Shown: positions 8,385 through 15,475 of the stretch, in pieces | Position numbering within the stretch: the first letter of the stretch is position 1 | Layout of the letters: the number at the start of each line of letters is the position of its first letter | NCBI GenBank assembly: GCA_938015875.1 | Contig: CALLXE010000012.1 | Coordinates: 1 to 39,917, forward strand | Reading direction: 5' to 3' | Origin: an uncultured Robiginitomaculum sp. | GTDB taxonomy: Bacteria; Pseudomonadota; Alphaproteobacteria; Caulobacterales; Maricaulaceae | Length of the DNA stretch: 39,917 bases | Translations under genes and position numbers: made by a program | Notes under the pieces: model-generated | Told to the model about the DNA's origin: nothing | The model's input: only the letters and a program-made list of their open reading frames with translations | Database searches by the model: none

Positions 8385-8903
8385 ATGGTTTTTGGCGCTT
8401 TTATTGTCGGGCTTTTAGCCCTGATTGCATGGATGGTAACGGGCAGCGGTGGTGGGTTCAGCGCGCCTGAAACGAGCCGCCTGCCCCCCGGTGATGCCAA
8501 GCTTTACGAAAAAACGCGCAGCTTGTTTGTAAACAAAGCCGAGCGCGCATTTTTCATTATTTTGTCACAGCATTTAGGGACGGATTACCTTCTGATGACG
8601 AAAACCCGCCTGGAAGATGTAATCGGTGTGCGCCGAGATGTGCGTAATGATAAATTGCGCTGGGCGTTGCGCGGACGGGTTAAGTCGCGCCACGTCGATT
8701 TTTTGGTCTGCGCCCGTGACGGGACGCCGCTGCTGGGCATAGAACTCGACGGCAGTTCTCATTTGGATATGAGTGCGCAAAACGGTGATGATTTGAAAGA
8801 CCGCATTTTTGAGGCGGCAGGTCTGGCCTTTATTCGGGTCAATACCGGAGAGGATTTTGAACTTACGGCACGCCGGATCAGCCGAAAGTTGATGGGCGGA
8901 TAG
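8385..8903 (+). CDS. Membrane-anchored DUF2726 nuclease-like protein
   Basis: Protein of 172 residues: an N-terminal membrane segment (about 1-19), a short linker, then a DUF2726-type domain. That family is thought to have a restriction-endonuclease-like fold. Seen: the spacing of a PD-(D/E)XK-type active site, with D105 in HVDFLV, E120-L-D122-G in the next strand, H126, and K138 in DDLKDR, followed by AGLAFIRV, as in Vsr/DUF559-like enzymes. It sits between GTA g2 and g3, where RcGTA has no gene. 57 bases separate it from g2, and no strong ribosome site precedes the ATG. The role in or against GTA production is unknown; it may simply be a resident inserted into the cluster. Confidence 0.72.
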   Translation: MVFGAFIVGLLALIAWMVTGSGGGFSAPETSRLPPGDAKLYEKTRSLFVNKAERAFFIILSQHLGTDYLLMTKTRLEDVIGVRRDVRNDKLRWALRGRVKSRHVDFLVCARDGTPLLGIELDGSSHLDMSAQNGDDLKDRIFEAAGLAFIRVNTGEDFELTARRISRKLMGG

Positions 8904-8994
8904 GCCCGTCATATTTGCCTTATTTAAGACCTTTTTAACCTTAATTGTCCCATCATATGCCCAAACGCCCCCGTCGTTGACTACAGAGATTCCT

Positions 8995-9420
8995 ATGAAA
9001 AAGACTTTCGGCCTGAAACTGCGCAGAGACCTACGCGATACGAATGCCGACTTGGCAAAGTTGAACCGCGAACTCGCAGAAAAAATGATAGATTTGTCGG
9101 CCCGCACCGGTGATGTGCAGCCTTTACTCGACGCTGTGCAGTCTTTGGCAACGGCCGGCGCGCTTTACACGCAAACAACCACCCCGGTATCTCACGGTGA
9201 AATTCAAAAAGCGTTGGGCGATACTTTGCTGAAAATCGGCAAAGCTGAAAATAATATCAGCGCATTGGAACATGCAGCAATTGCTTACCGGGGCGCGATT
9301 ACCGTGGCCTCTATGCTGGACGAGACACGCTTGCGCAATGCCGCCAAGAAGAATTATGCCTTGACTCTGAACCTTCTGGGGCATCGACCTAAACGTATTT
9401 CCGCGATCAGTGCTGCGTAA
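8995..9420 (+). CDS. Hypothetical helical (TPR-like) protein
   Basis: I do not recognise this 141-residue protein. It is almost entirely predicted helix, with a basic N-terminus (KKTFGLKLRRDLRDTN) and a charged coiled-coil-like first part. The later segments, around ALEHAAIAYRGAITV and NYALTLNLLG, resemble tetratricopeptide-type helical pairs. The ATG at 8995 follows AGAGA by 5 bases and is preferred over an upstream TTG at 8977. It lies between the DUF2726 gene and the portal gene, inside the GTA cluster, and ends 119 bases before a strong terminator. A scaffold or binding role is possible, but nothing in the sequence proves it. Confidence 0.6.
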   Translation: MKKTFGLKLRRDLRDTNADLAKLNRELAEKMIDLSARTGDVQPLLDAVQSLATAGALYTQTTTPVSHGEIQKALGDTLLKIGKAENNISALEHAAIAYRGAITVASMLDETRLRNAAKKNYALTLNLLGHRPKRISAISAA

Positions 9421-9583
9421 ATACCGGGTCGTTTCAATAGGTTAACAGTTTATTAAAGAGATAAATCCCCGCCGCGCAGCCGGCCCCTATATTTCATTCA
9501 TGGTTTGAAAAGTATGCGACGTTTCTCGCAAGCTTACCGCCGCCTGATATTCATCAGGCGGTTTTTTTATGGCCGAATGATTT
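9421..9583 (+). promoter_or_regulatory. Leader region of the GTA portal gene
   Basis: 163-base gap before the portal gene, ending in an intrinsic terminator at 9540-9568. An arginine-rich 29-codon frame (ATG 9514 to TAA 9601-9603, starting MRRFSQAYRR) spans the terminator and overlaps the portal start. The layout resembles a transcription attenuator or the 3' end of a small RNA. No convincing promoter hexamers were found, and there is no room for a promoter after the terminator. Confidence 0.4.
9540..9568 (+). terminator. Strong intrinsic terminator before the portal gene
   Basis: Perfect 9-bp stem, CCGCCTGAT (9540-9548) with ATCAGGCGG (9553-9561), a 4-base loop and seven Ts (9562-9568). It is a textbook Rho-independent terminator for + strand transcription. 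It ends 15 bases before the ATG of the portal gene, in the middle of the GTA cluster. Confidence 0.85.
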
Positions 9584-10792
9584 ATGAAGAACCCGTTTTT
9601 TAAGAAACACAAAACCGCTGATCCTGCCGGGGTTGAGGCTAAATCCGTTCCGTCTGCTGCCGGTGATTTCGTCACGCTGCACCTGGGCGGCCGGGCGCAA
9701 TGGACGCCCCGTGATTATGGCGCGCTGGCCCGTGAAGGCTATCAACGCAACGCTATTGTTTACCGCTGCATACGCATGATTTCCGAGGCTGCAGCTTCTA
9801 CGCCGCTTTGCGTAAAGCGCGGAGATACCGCTGCACCCGGCGATCCGGCGGCTAAGCTTCTGGATCAGCCTCATCCTTCAATGCCGGCAACGGAATTATT
9901 TGAGCAACTTTACGGTTACCTGCAAGTCAGCGGAAATGCCTATCTTCAGGCCGGCCTTGTCGACGAGGTTCCTGCCGCTTTGTTTGCCCTGCGGCCTGAC
10001 CGTGTTCGGGTCATCACCGACCGGAGCGGTTATCCTGCCGGCTGGGAGTATGATGCCGGGGGCTTAAAGAAAACCTATCGCCGCGACCCCATTTCCGGCC
10101 GCGCGCCGATCACTCATATGCGCCTGTTCCATCCTACAAATGACGCTTATGGCTTTTCCCCGCTCGAGGCCGCGGCGCAGGCCGTTGACGTTCATAATGA
10201 AGGCGGCGTTTGGACAAAATCGCTTTTAGATAATTCCGCCCGGCCCAGCGGCGCGCTGATTTACAAAGGTGCGTCCGGTCAAGACCGTTTGACCGATGAG
10301 CAGTTTGAGCGTTTAAAATCAGAACTTGATACGGGTCATTCCGGCGCGCGGCGGGCAGGGCGGCCTTTGGTCCTCGAAGGCGGGCTGGATTGGCGACCCA
10401 TGGGCCTGACGCCCAAAGATATGGACTTTTCAAAGGCGCGCAATGAAGCCGCCCGCGAAATAGCGCTTGCCTTCGGCGTGCCGCCTATGCTGCTCGGTAT
10501 TCCCGGCGATAATACCTATTCCAATTTCAAAGAAGCCAATCAGGCATTTTGGCGCCAAACGGTTTTGCCGCTGACCCGCAAGACCGCGAAAAGTTTGGAA
10601 GGTTGGTTGCGGCCTTGGTTCGGCGAGGATTTAAATATCTCCGTTGATCTTGACGCCGTGCCGGCCTTGGCAGAAGCGCAGACGCAGCTTTGGGCGCGGG
10701 CCGTGTCCGCTGATTTTCTCAGTGATGCGGAAAAACGCGCCATGGTCGGGCTGGATCCTTTGATGGGTGGAGGGCGCGCCGATGAAGCTTGA
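9584..10792 (+). CDS. GTA portal protein, HK97 family (g3)
   Basis: Forms the twelve-fold ring at the head vertex through which DNA enters and leaves. Seen: 402 residues, the normal length; YQRNAIVYRCIRMISEAAAS near residue 48, typical of HK97-type portals; LYGYLQVSGNAYL; RLFHPTNDAYGFSPLEAA; FGVPPMLLGIPGDNTYSNFKEAN near residue 307; and a C-terminal segment KRAMVGLDP. It overlaps the small membrane protein gene downstream by 11 bases. An intrinsic terminator lies just upstream, so expression must come from read-through or a promoter overlapping the leader. The frame is intact. Confidence 0.94.
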   Translation: MKNPFFKKHKTADPAGVEAKSVPSAAGDFVTLHLGGRAQWTPRDYGALAREGYQRNAIVYRCIRMISEAAASTPLCVKRGDTAAPGDPAAKLLDQPHPSMPATELFEQLYGYLQVSGNAYLQAGLVDEVPAALFALRPDRVRVITDRSGYPAGWEYDAGGLKKTYRRDPISGRAPITHMRLFHPTNDAYGFSPLEAAAQAVDVHNEGGVWTKSLLDNSARPSGALIYKGASGQDRLTDEQFERLKSELDTGHSGARRAGRPLVLEGGLDWRPMGLTPKDMDFSKARNEAAREIALAFGVPPMLLGIPGDNTYSNFKEANQAFWRQTVLPLTRKTAKSLEGWLRPWFGEDLNISVDLDAVPALAEAQTQLWARAVSADFLSDAEKRAMVGLDPLMGGGRADEA

Positions 10793-11018
10793 TCGCACAG
10801 TTACACTTTCCGTTTTGCTGGCAGTCATCGTTCAAACCGCCGGCGTTCTTGTTTGGGGCGGGGCGGCGGCCGCGCGCCTTGAAACCCTTGAGCGCCGCTC
10901 GGAACGCTCCTTGCCAATATCGGAGCGTATGGCGCGGCTTGAGGAGCAAATGCTTATGGCCCGCCAAAGCCTGACGCGTATTGAGCGCCGCCTCGACAGC
11001 CCGGCCGATCACCCTTAA
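10782..11018 (+). CDS. Small GTA membrane protein (g3.5-like)
   Basis: 78-residue protein with one hydrophobic segment (about residues 8-30) followed by a charged helix (about 32-72), in the slot of RcGTA g3.5, a small head-formation protein between portal and protease. Start choice: ATG 10782 follows a GGAGGG motif inside the portal gene and overlaps its last 11 bases; a GTG 15 bases upstream is less likely. The sequence is too short and plain to classify by itself, so the name rests on synteny and topology. Confidence 0.7.
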   Translation: MKLDRTVTLSVLLAVIVQTAGVLVWGGAAAARLETLERRSERSLPISERMARLEEQMLMARQSLTRIERRLDSPADHP

Positions 11019-11023
11019 CCCCC

Positions 11024-11046
11024 GCCCGCTGCATGCGCGGGCCTTT
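11024..11046 (+). terminator. GC-rich hairpin after g3.5
   Basis: GCCCGC (11024-11029) pairs with GCGGGC (11037-11042) around 7 bases, followed by CTTT. It lies in the 42-base gap before the prohead protease gene. It could be a weak terminator or an mRNA-stabilising hairpin; the T-run is short. Confidence 0.3.
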
Positions 11047-11060
11047 GCAAAAGTCATATT

Positions 11061-11546
11061 ATGAAAAACCTAACTGGGCCGCGCGACCTGCGGATATCGG
11101 GCTATGCCAGCGTGTTTGATTGCCGCGATTTGGGCGGGGATATTGTGCGGCGCGGCGCGTTCGCAGCCTCGCTTCTAAAGCGTAAAGTCCCCACCATTCC
11201 CATGCTGCTCGGTCATGAGACGCAAACGCCCATTGGCGTTTGGGACCGATTATTTGAAGATCGCAGCGGGCTGTTTGTGTCCGGCCGTATTTTTGCCGGC
11301 GATCCGCGCGCCGACCGCGCCGCGAAAATGGTGCGCGAAGGCGCGCTGTCAGGCTTGTCTATCGGCTACCGCCCTGTCCGCTCGGGAGTTCTCAATCACG
11401 GCCGCGCGCTTTTGGAACTCGACCTTTGGGAGGTGTCCGTCGTCGCCTTCCCGATGCTGCTTGAGGCTCGCATCACCCAAATCGGCGACCCGAAACACTC
11501 CCACCCCACCTCACTTACTCAAGGAGATATACGTGAGCAAATCTGA
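11061..11546 (+). CDS. GTA prohead protease, HK97/U35 family (g4)
   Basis: Serine protease that cleaves the scaffold-like N-terminus off the capsid protein during head maturation. Seen: 161 residues; GYASVFDCRDLGGDIVRRGAF at the N-terminus; catalytic histidine H52 in MLLGHE; the serine motif GALSGLSIGY (S97/S100, the second being the expected nucleophile); and WEVSVVAFPM, which carries the third acidic residue in this family. Its last 14 bases overlap the capsid start codon and hold that gene's ribosome site. Complete and likely active. Confidence 0.92.
   Translation: MKNLTGPRDLRISGYASVFDCRDLGGDIVRRGAFAASLLKRKVPTIPMLLGHETQTPIGVWDRLFEDRSGLFVSGRIFAGDPRADRAAKMVREGALSGLSIGYRPVRSGVLNHGRALLELDLWEVSVVAFPMLLEARITQIGDPKHSHPTSLTQGDIREQI
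11521..11532 (+). promoter_or_regulatory. Very strong ribosome binding site of the capsid gene
   Basis: AAGGAGATATAC directly precedes the GTG at 11533, giving AAGGAG with 6 bases to the start. It is nearly the same as the T7 gene 10 site. It settles the capsid start although the frame is open far upstream. Confidence 0.85.
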
Positions 11547-12765
11547 CCAAAAAGAAACCAAAATGGCGTCCTCTGACCTGCGCGCCGCGCAGGCCGATTT
11601 TGCCTCAACTTTCGATGCTTTTAAGGCCGCCAATGATGCACGTCTGTCGGAGATTGAGCAAAAATCATCCGCCGATACGCTGCTGACATCCAAAGTCGAG
11701 CGCCTTAATGCAGCGCTGGACAGCCAGTCCAAAACGATTGAGCGCCTGTCCATCAGCGCCTCCCGGCCCGCGCTTGGCGATAGCGTCATCTCACTTGAGG
11801 CCAAATCTGCGTGGAGCGATTATATCCGCACAGGAGACGGCACGGCGCTTGTCGGCCTTGAGGGTAAATCTTTATCTTCATCCGTGGACAGTGACGGTGG
11901 CTATGTTGCCCCGGCGGAAACAGAATCGCGTATTGACCGGGCTTTAGCAAGCGCGTCACCGTTTCGCGGCATTGCTTCTGTGCGCAGTATTGGTGCAGGT
12001 TTGTTCAAAAAGCCCGTCTCGGCCGGCGGGGCAAGCTCAGGCTGGGCGGGCGAAACCGATGCCCGCCCAGGCACGGACAGCCCCGCGCTTGAGCTTTTGG
12101 AATTTCCTGCCGGAGAGCTTTATGCCATGCCGGCGGCGACCCAAATGCTGCTGGATGATGGCGTGGCCGATGTCGATCAATGGCTTGCTGATGAGGTTCG
12201 CGACGTGTTTGCGGCGCAGGAAAGCGCGGCGTTCGTGTCCGGTAACGGCGTTAATAAACCCAAGGGTATCCTTGACTATACTGCTGCGCCGGACGCCTCT
12301 GCGGCTTGGGGCGAAATGGGCTATATCGCCACCGGAACCGATGGCGGATTTGACCCGGATGCGCCGATTGATGCCCTTCTTGATCTGATTTACGCGCCAA
12401 AACCGCGTTATCGCGCCGGCAGCTCATTTATGATGAACCGCCGCACGGTCAGCACGCTGCGTAAGTTCAAAGACGCAGACGGTAATTACATCTGGCAACC
12501 GGCAGCGGGGGCCGGACAGCCATCGACACTGATGGGTTATCCGCTGACTGAAGTTGAAGACATGCCGGACATTGGCAGCGGCACATATGCGGCGGCCTTT
12601 GGTGATTTTCGCCGCGGTTATTTGATTGTGGACCGTCAGGGCGTGCGCGTTCTGCGTGATCCGTACTCTGCCAAGCCTTACGTGCTGTTTTACACCACAA
12701 AACGCGTCGGCGGCGGTGTTCAGGACTTCAATGCCATCAAACTTTTGAAATTTGCAGCAGGCTAA
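11533..12765 (+). CDS. GTA major capsid protein, HK97 fold (g5)
   Basis: Building block of the GTA head. Seen: 410 residues from GTG 11533, chosen because AAGGAG sits 6 bases upstream and because the longer frame would cover the protease gene. Residues 1 to about 85 form a charged coiled-coil delta domain expected to be removed by the g4 protease. The mature capsid region begins near LEAKSAWSDYI (about 88) with the family signature SVDSDGGYVAPAE (about 117-129). Later blocks GNGVNKPKGIL, SSFMMNRRTVSTLR and GYPLTEVEDMPDI are typical of HK97 capsids. A GC-rich hairpin with a T-tract follows the gene. Confidence 0.95.
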   Translation: MSKSDQKETKMASSDLRAAQADFASTFDAFKAANDARLSEIEQKSSADTLLTSKVERLNAALDSQSKTIERLSISASRPALGDSVISLEAKSAWSDYIRTGDGTALVGLEGKSLSSSVDSDGGYVAPAETESRIDRALASASPFRGIASVRSIGAGLFKKPVSAGGASSGWAGETDARPGTDSPALELLEFPAGELYAMPAATQMLLDDGVADVDQWLADEVRDVFAAQESAAFVSGNGVNKPKGILDYTAAPDASAAWGEMGYIATGTDGGFDPDAPIDALLDLIYAPKPRYRAGSSFMMNRRTVSTLRKFKDADGNYIWQPAAGAGQPSTLMGYPLTEVEDMPDIGSGTYAAAFGDFRRGYLIVDRQGVRVLRDPYSAKPYVLFYTTKRVGGGVQDFNAIKLLKFAAG

Positions 12766-12789
12766 CCCTCTCCGGCCAACTGCAAACCC

Positions 12790-12832
12790 GGCCCCGCCGT
12801 TCTCCCCATATTTCGCGGCGGGGCCATCTTTT
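12790..12832 (+). terminator. Hairpin with T-tract after the capsid gene
   Basis: GGCCCCGCCG (12790-12799) pairs perfectly with CGGCGGGGCC (12816-12825) around a 16-base loop, followed by ATCTTTT. It probably acts as a partial terminator or a 3'-end stabiliser, favouring capsid over tail gene expression. The loop is long and the T-tract interrupted, so full termination is unlikely. Confidence 0.6.
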
Positions 12833-12853
12833 ACGTCTTAAACCGGAGCTGTC

Positions 12854-13408
12854 ATGCCCTATGAAATTTTAGTTCCGTCTGCCTCAGAGCCGGTGGACTT
12901 GGCTTATGCCAAAACATTCTTGCGGGTGGACGGCGACGCCGAAGACGCGCTTATTACTGATCTAATAGTCGCCGCGCGGCACAGCGTTGAAGCGCTGTGC
13001 GGGCAGGTGATGATCGCGCGCCGGGTCCTACAGCGATTTACGCCGGATGTGCGCGCTCCCTTAAACTTAAAGGCGATGCCTGCCGGCACGGTACACGGCG
13101 TTTATGCGGTCGATAAAGACCGCGTGCGCACCGAAATTCCCGCGAGCGATTATAGCGTAAACACGCGGTGCACACCGCCGCGCCTGACCGTCGACAGCGA
13201 AGTCTCCCTGCCGTCCGGCACATCTGAAATACAGGTCGAATATTCGGCCGGTTATGCCGACATGGCGGCGGATGTCCCTATGCCGCTGCGTCAGGCCGTC
13301 CTTTTGCTGTTGGCACAAAGTTATGAGCATCGGGGTGACAGTGATGACCGACCTGTTCCGATGATGGTTGATGCCTTGCTGATGCCTTACCGGTGGATGC
13401 GGTTATGA
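12854..13408 (+). CDS. GTA head-tail connector (g6, gp6-like)
   Basis: Adaptor that docks under the portal and links head and tail, of the HK97 gp6-like family. Seen: 184 residues, starting MPYEILVPSASEPVDLAYAKTFLRVD, the classic opening (EPvtLaeaK.hLRvd) of this family; LIVAARHSVEALCGQ; and a C-terminal helical part with LRQAVLLLLAQSYEHRGD and LLMPYRWMRL. CCGGAGCTGTC provides a good ribosome site. The stop overlaps the g7 start as ATGA, so translation is coupled. Confidence 0.9.
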   Translation: MPYEILVPSASEPVDLAYAKTFLRVDGDAEDALITDLIVAARHSVEALCGQVMIARRVLQRFTPDVRAPLNLKAMPAGTVHGVYAVDKDRVRTEIPASDYSVNTRCTPPRLTVDSEVSLPSGTSEIQVEYSAGYADMAADVPMPLRQAVLLLLAQSYEHRGDSDDRPVPMMVDALLMPYRWMRL

Positions 13409-13722
13409 TCGGGCGTTTGTCGATCCGACTCGGCCTTTATGTAGCGAGCGAGCAGCCTGATGATTTGGGCGGGGTGACCACGCAATGGCAATTGTCAGGC
13501 GATGTTTGGGCGGCGATTACGCCGCGCGCCTCGACCGAGCGCGGAGACGCCGGCCGGGCCGCCGTTCTGCAAACTTACAAAGTTGTGATCCGATATCGCG
13601 ATAGTTTCCCTGAACGCGCGCGCCTTCTGTGGGGCAGCCGGATTTTACGGATTATTGCGGCGTCCGATCCCGATAACCGCCGTGAACGTTTGCACCTGAT
13701 CTGTGAGGAGGAAGCCCAATGA
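13405..13722 (+). CDS. GTA head closure / head-tail adaptor (g7)
   Basis: Small connector protein related to the SPP1 gp16/HK97 gp7-type head-tail adaptors; it closes the DNA channel in the filled head. Seen: 105 residues with QPDDLGGVTTQWQLSGDVWAAITP, QTYKVVIRYRDSF and LLWGSRILRIIAASDPDNRRERLHLICEEE, all typical of this family. The ATG at 13405 overlaps the g6 stop by 4 bases (ATGA) and is preferred to the GTG at 13393. It ends in another 4-base overlap with g8. Confidence 0.88.
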   Translation: MIGRLSIRLGLYVASEQPDDLGGVTTQWQLSGDVWAAITPRASTERGDAGRAAVLQTYKVVIRYRDSFPERARLLWGSRILRIIAASDPDNRRERLHLICEEEAQ

Positions 13723-14159
13723 GCGCTATAAATTCTGATCGTCTTTTGGCCGCAGCTTTGCATGCAGCCCTGGCTCAAAGTCCGGCCGTGGCCGCCGTTT
13801 TGGGGACGCCGCCGCGTCTCTATGATGACCCGCCGGAAGACCCTGTGTTTCCTTATTTGACTTACGGGGCAGGGCGCAGCGAAGATGAGAGCGCGGATGA
13901 TGCGCCTATGACTGCGCATACTCTGACCATGCACATTTGGTCGCGTTATGGCGGTCGCTCAGAGGTGTTTGATCTTTTGCATATTGTCAGTTCAGCTTTG
14001 AAAGCCGGACAGATTAGCGCCGGCGAAGTTCGGGTTTCTAGTTTGAATATTATTTACACCGATGTTTTTCGAACCTCTGACCGGCGCACGCTTCACGGCG
14101 TTTTGCGGCTGTCGATCAAAACCCAACCTACAATTTTACCTTATGAGGAGGCCGGATAA
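13719..14159 (+). CDS. GTA tail terminator, DUF3168 (g8)
   Basis: DUF3168 family protein that caps the tail tube at the head-proximal end. Seen: 146 residues; an N-terminal helix LLAAALHAALAQSPAVAAVLG; PRLYDDPPEDPVFPYLTYG; HTLTMHIWSRYGGRSEVFDLLHIV; and the C-terminal strand LHGVLRLSIKTQP, all standard for GTA g8. The start overlaps the g7 stop by 4 bases and the stop overlaps the g9 start (TAATG). The frame is complete. Confidence 0.9.
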   Translation: MSAINSDRLLAAALHAALAQSPAVAAVLGTPPRLYDDPPEDPVFPYLTYGAGRSEDESADDAPMTAHTLTMHIWSRYGGRSEVFDLLHIVSSALKAGQISAGEVRVSSLNIIYTDVFRTSDRRTLHGVLRLSIKTQPTILPYEEAG

Positions 14160-14569
14160 TGGCAGCACAAAAAGGTCGCGATCTTTTAATTAAAATCAAA
14201 ACGGATGCCGGCAGCTTTAAAACAATTGCCGGGCTTCGCGCGAAAACTTTAAAATTAAATTCACAATCCGTTGATGTCACAACGTCAGACAGCACGGGCG
14301 GTTGGCGCGAACTGTTACCGGGTGCCGGCGTCAGAAATTGTGAAATTTCAGGCACCGGAATTTTTCAGGACGCCTCAACGGACACAGATATTCGGGAGGC
14401 GTTTTTCAATCGTACAGCCCCGGAGTTTCAAATCGTTATTCCGGATTTTGGTATTCTGTCCGGTGACTTTTTAATCAGTGATTTGAGTTATGGCGGGACA
14501 TATTCAGGCGAGGCCACATTTGATATCGCTTTGAAATCTGCCGGTATTGTCATTTTCGCGGTGCTGTAA
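14159..14569 (+). CDS. GTA major tail tube protein (g9)
   Basis: Tail tube subunit of the TP901-1-type major tail protein family. Seen: 136 residues; KGRDLLIKIKTDAGSFKTIAGLRAKTLKLN at the N-terminus; the conserved VDVTTSDSTGGWRELLPGAG near residues 39-57; GTGIFQDASTD; and the closing FLISDLSYGGTYSGEATFDIALKSAG. The start shares one base with the g8 stop (TAATG), as does the next gene with this one, so translation of the tail genes is tightly coupled. Local base composition is a little more AT-rich than in the head genes. Confidence 0.93.
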   Translation: MAAQKGRDLLIKIKTDAGSFKTIAGLRAKTLKLNSQSVDVTTSDSTGGWRELLPGAGVRNCEISGTGIFQDASTDTDIREAFFNRTAPEFQIVIPDFGILSGDFLISDLSYGGTYSGEATFDIALKSAGIVIFAVL

Positions 14570-14874
14570 TGACCGGATTTCAAAAGGGCGATTATATTTT
14601 CAGTTTTGAAGGTAAGCCCGTCTATTTACGACTGACATTGGGCGCGCTGGCAGAAATTTGCGCGCGCTTAAATGTTGAAAACATCGCTGAACTTTCTACG
14701 CGTATCCGCATGGCAAAAAAACCGGATATAGCTATAATATTCAGTGCATTATCTCGCCCGGCTCATGCAGATTACTTTGATTTTTTTGCGATAAATTTGA
14801 GCAAAGCGATGCCGGCCTTGGCTGATATTTTTGAGATTAATTTCGCGCCGCTAAGCGCGGGAGGCCCGCTATGA
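14569..14874 (+). CDS. GTA gp10-family tail assembly chaperone (g10)
   Basis: Small protein of the GTA-gp10 family, thought to act as a tail assembly chaperone together with the next product. Seen: 101 residues; YIFSFEGKPVYLRLTLGALAEICARL near the N-terminus, the typical beta hairpin and helix; and the RMAKKPDIAIIFSALSRPAH block. The start overlaps the g9 stop by one base and the stop overlaps the g10.1 start by 4 bases. Confidence 0.87.
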   Translation: MTGFQKGDYIFSFEGKPVYLRLTLGALAEICARLNVENIAELSTRIRMAKKPDIAIIFSALSRPAHADYFDFFAINLSKAMPALADIFEINFAPLSAGGPL

Positions 14875-15062
14875 GCGCTTTTCCGTTTGATGAATGGCTG
14901 CGCCTGTCCGTCACGGTATTGCGCATTTCGCCCGAGGCGTTTTGGGCCATGAGCATGCGCGACTGGTTGACGCTGACGGCCGCGCAGTCGCCGGATATTA
15001 CCCCCGATGATCTTCGCGCATTGATGACGCGTTTTCCCGATAAGGACACAGTGAATGAATAG
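14871..15062 (+). CDS. Phage tail assembly chaperone (g10.1-like)
   Basis: 63-residue protein in the position of the rcc01693-type tail assembly chaperone that follows g10 in RcGTA. Seen: FPFDEWLRLSVTVLRISPEAFWAMSMRDW, the recognisable core (W..L..L.G..P..FW.mTp.E) of the family, followed by a short C-terminal helix with DLRALMTRFPD. Coupled to g10 by an ATGA overlap; its last 8 bases overlap g11. Short, but the motif and context make it a real gene. Confidence 0.82.
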   Translation: MSAFPFDEWLRLSVTVLRISPEAFWAMSMRDWLTLTAAQSPDITPDDLRALMTRFPDKDTVNE

Positions 15063-15462
15063 TAATACAGGACCCGGTGCATTTGACAGTTTCAGCGATA
15101 CCGGCGCGCAAAAGGCTGCGGATGCCGCTGCACGCGCCTTTGAAATTGCGGGTGCGCGGATAGAGCGAACTTTAATCAAAGCGGCGAAAACCGGCGAACT
15201 GTCTTTCAACGATATGGCAGAGTCTATTTTAAAAGATTTGGCCAAGCTTGCGGTAAAGGGGCTGATTACGGATCCTTTGCAATCAGTCATTTCCAATGCG
15301 GCGGTTCAATCCGGGTTTCAAAATTCCGGCCAATCAGGCGGGCCGATGAATATTACGCTTAATGTTTCGGGCGTCTCTGATGCGTCCGGATTTAATAAAA
15401 GTCAGGGCCAGATTTCTGCCGCTTTGGCCCGCGCCGTCAGTGACGGTCAGCGTTTTTTCTAA
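15055..15462 (+). CDS. GTA tail tape measure protein (g11), unusually short
   Basis: Tape measure protein that sets tail length and fills the tube. Seen: 135 residues; an N-terminal helical part (DTGAQKAADAAARAFEIAGARIERTLIKAAKTGE); the conserved LSFNDMAESILKDLAKLAVKGLITDPLQ near residues 44-72; and a C-terminal segment MNITLNVSGVSDASGFNKSQGQISAALARAVSDGQRFF typical of GTA g11. It is clearly shorter than the RcGTA protein (about 220 residues from memory), which predicts a very short tail. It overlaps g10.1 by 8 bases. No frameshift is apparent. Confidence 0.86.
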   Translation: MNSNTGPGAFDSFSDTGAQKAADAAARAFEIAGARIERTLIKAAKTGELSFNDMAESILKDLAKLAVKGLITDPLQSVISNAAVQSGFQNSGQSGGPMNITLNVSGVSDASGFNKSQGQISAALARAVSDGQRFF

Positions 15463-15475
15463 AAGGCCGATTTAC

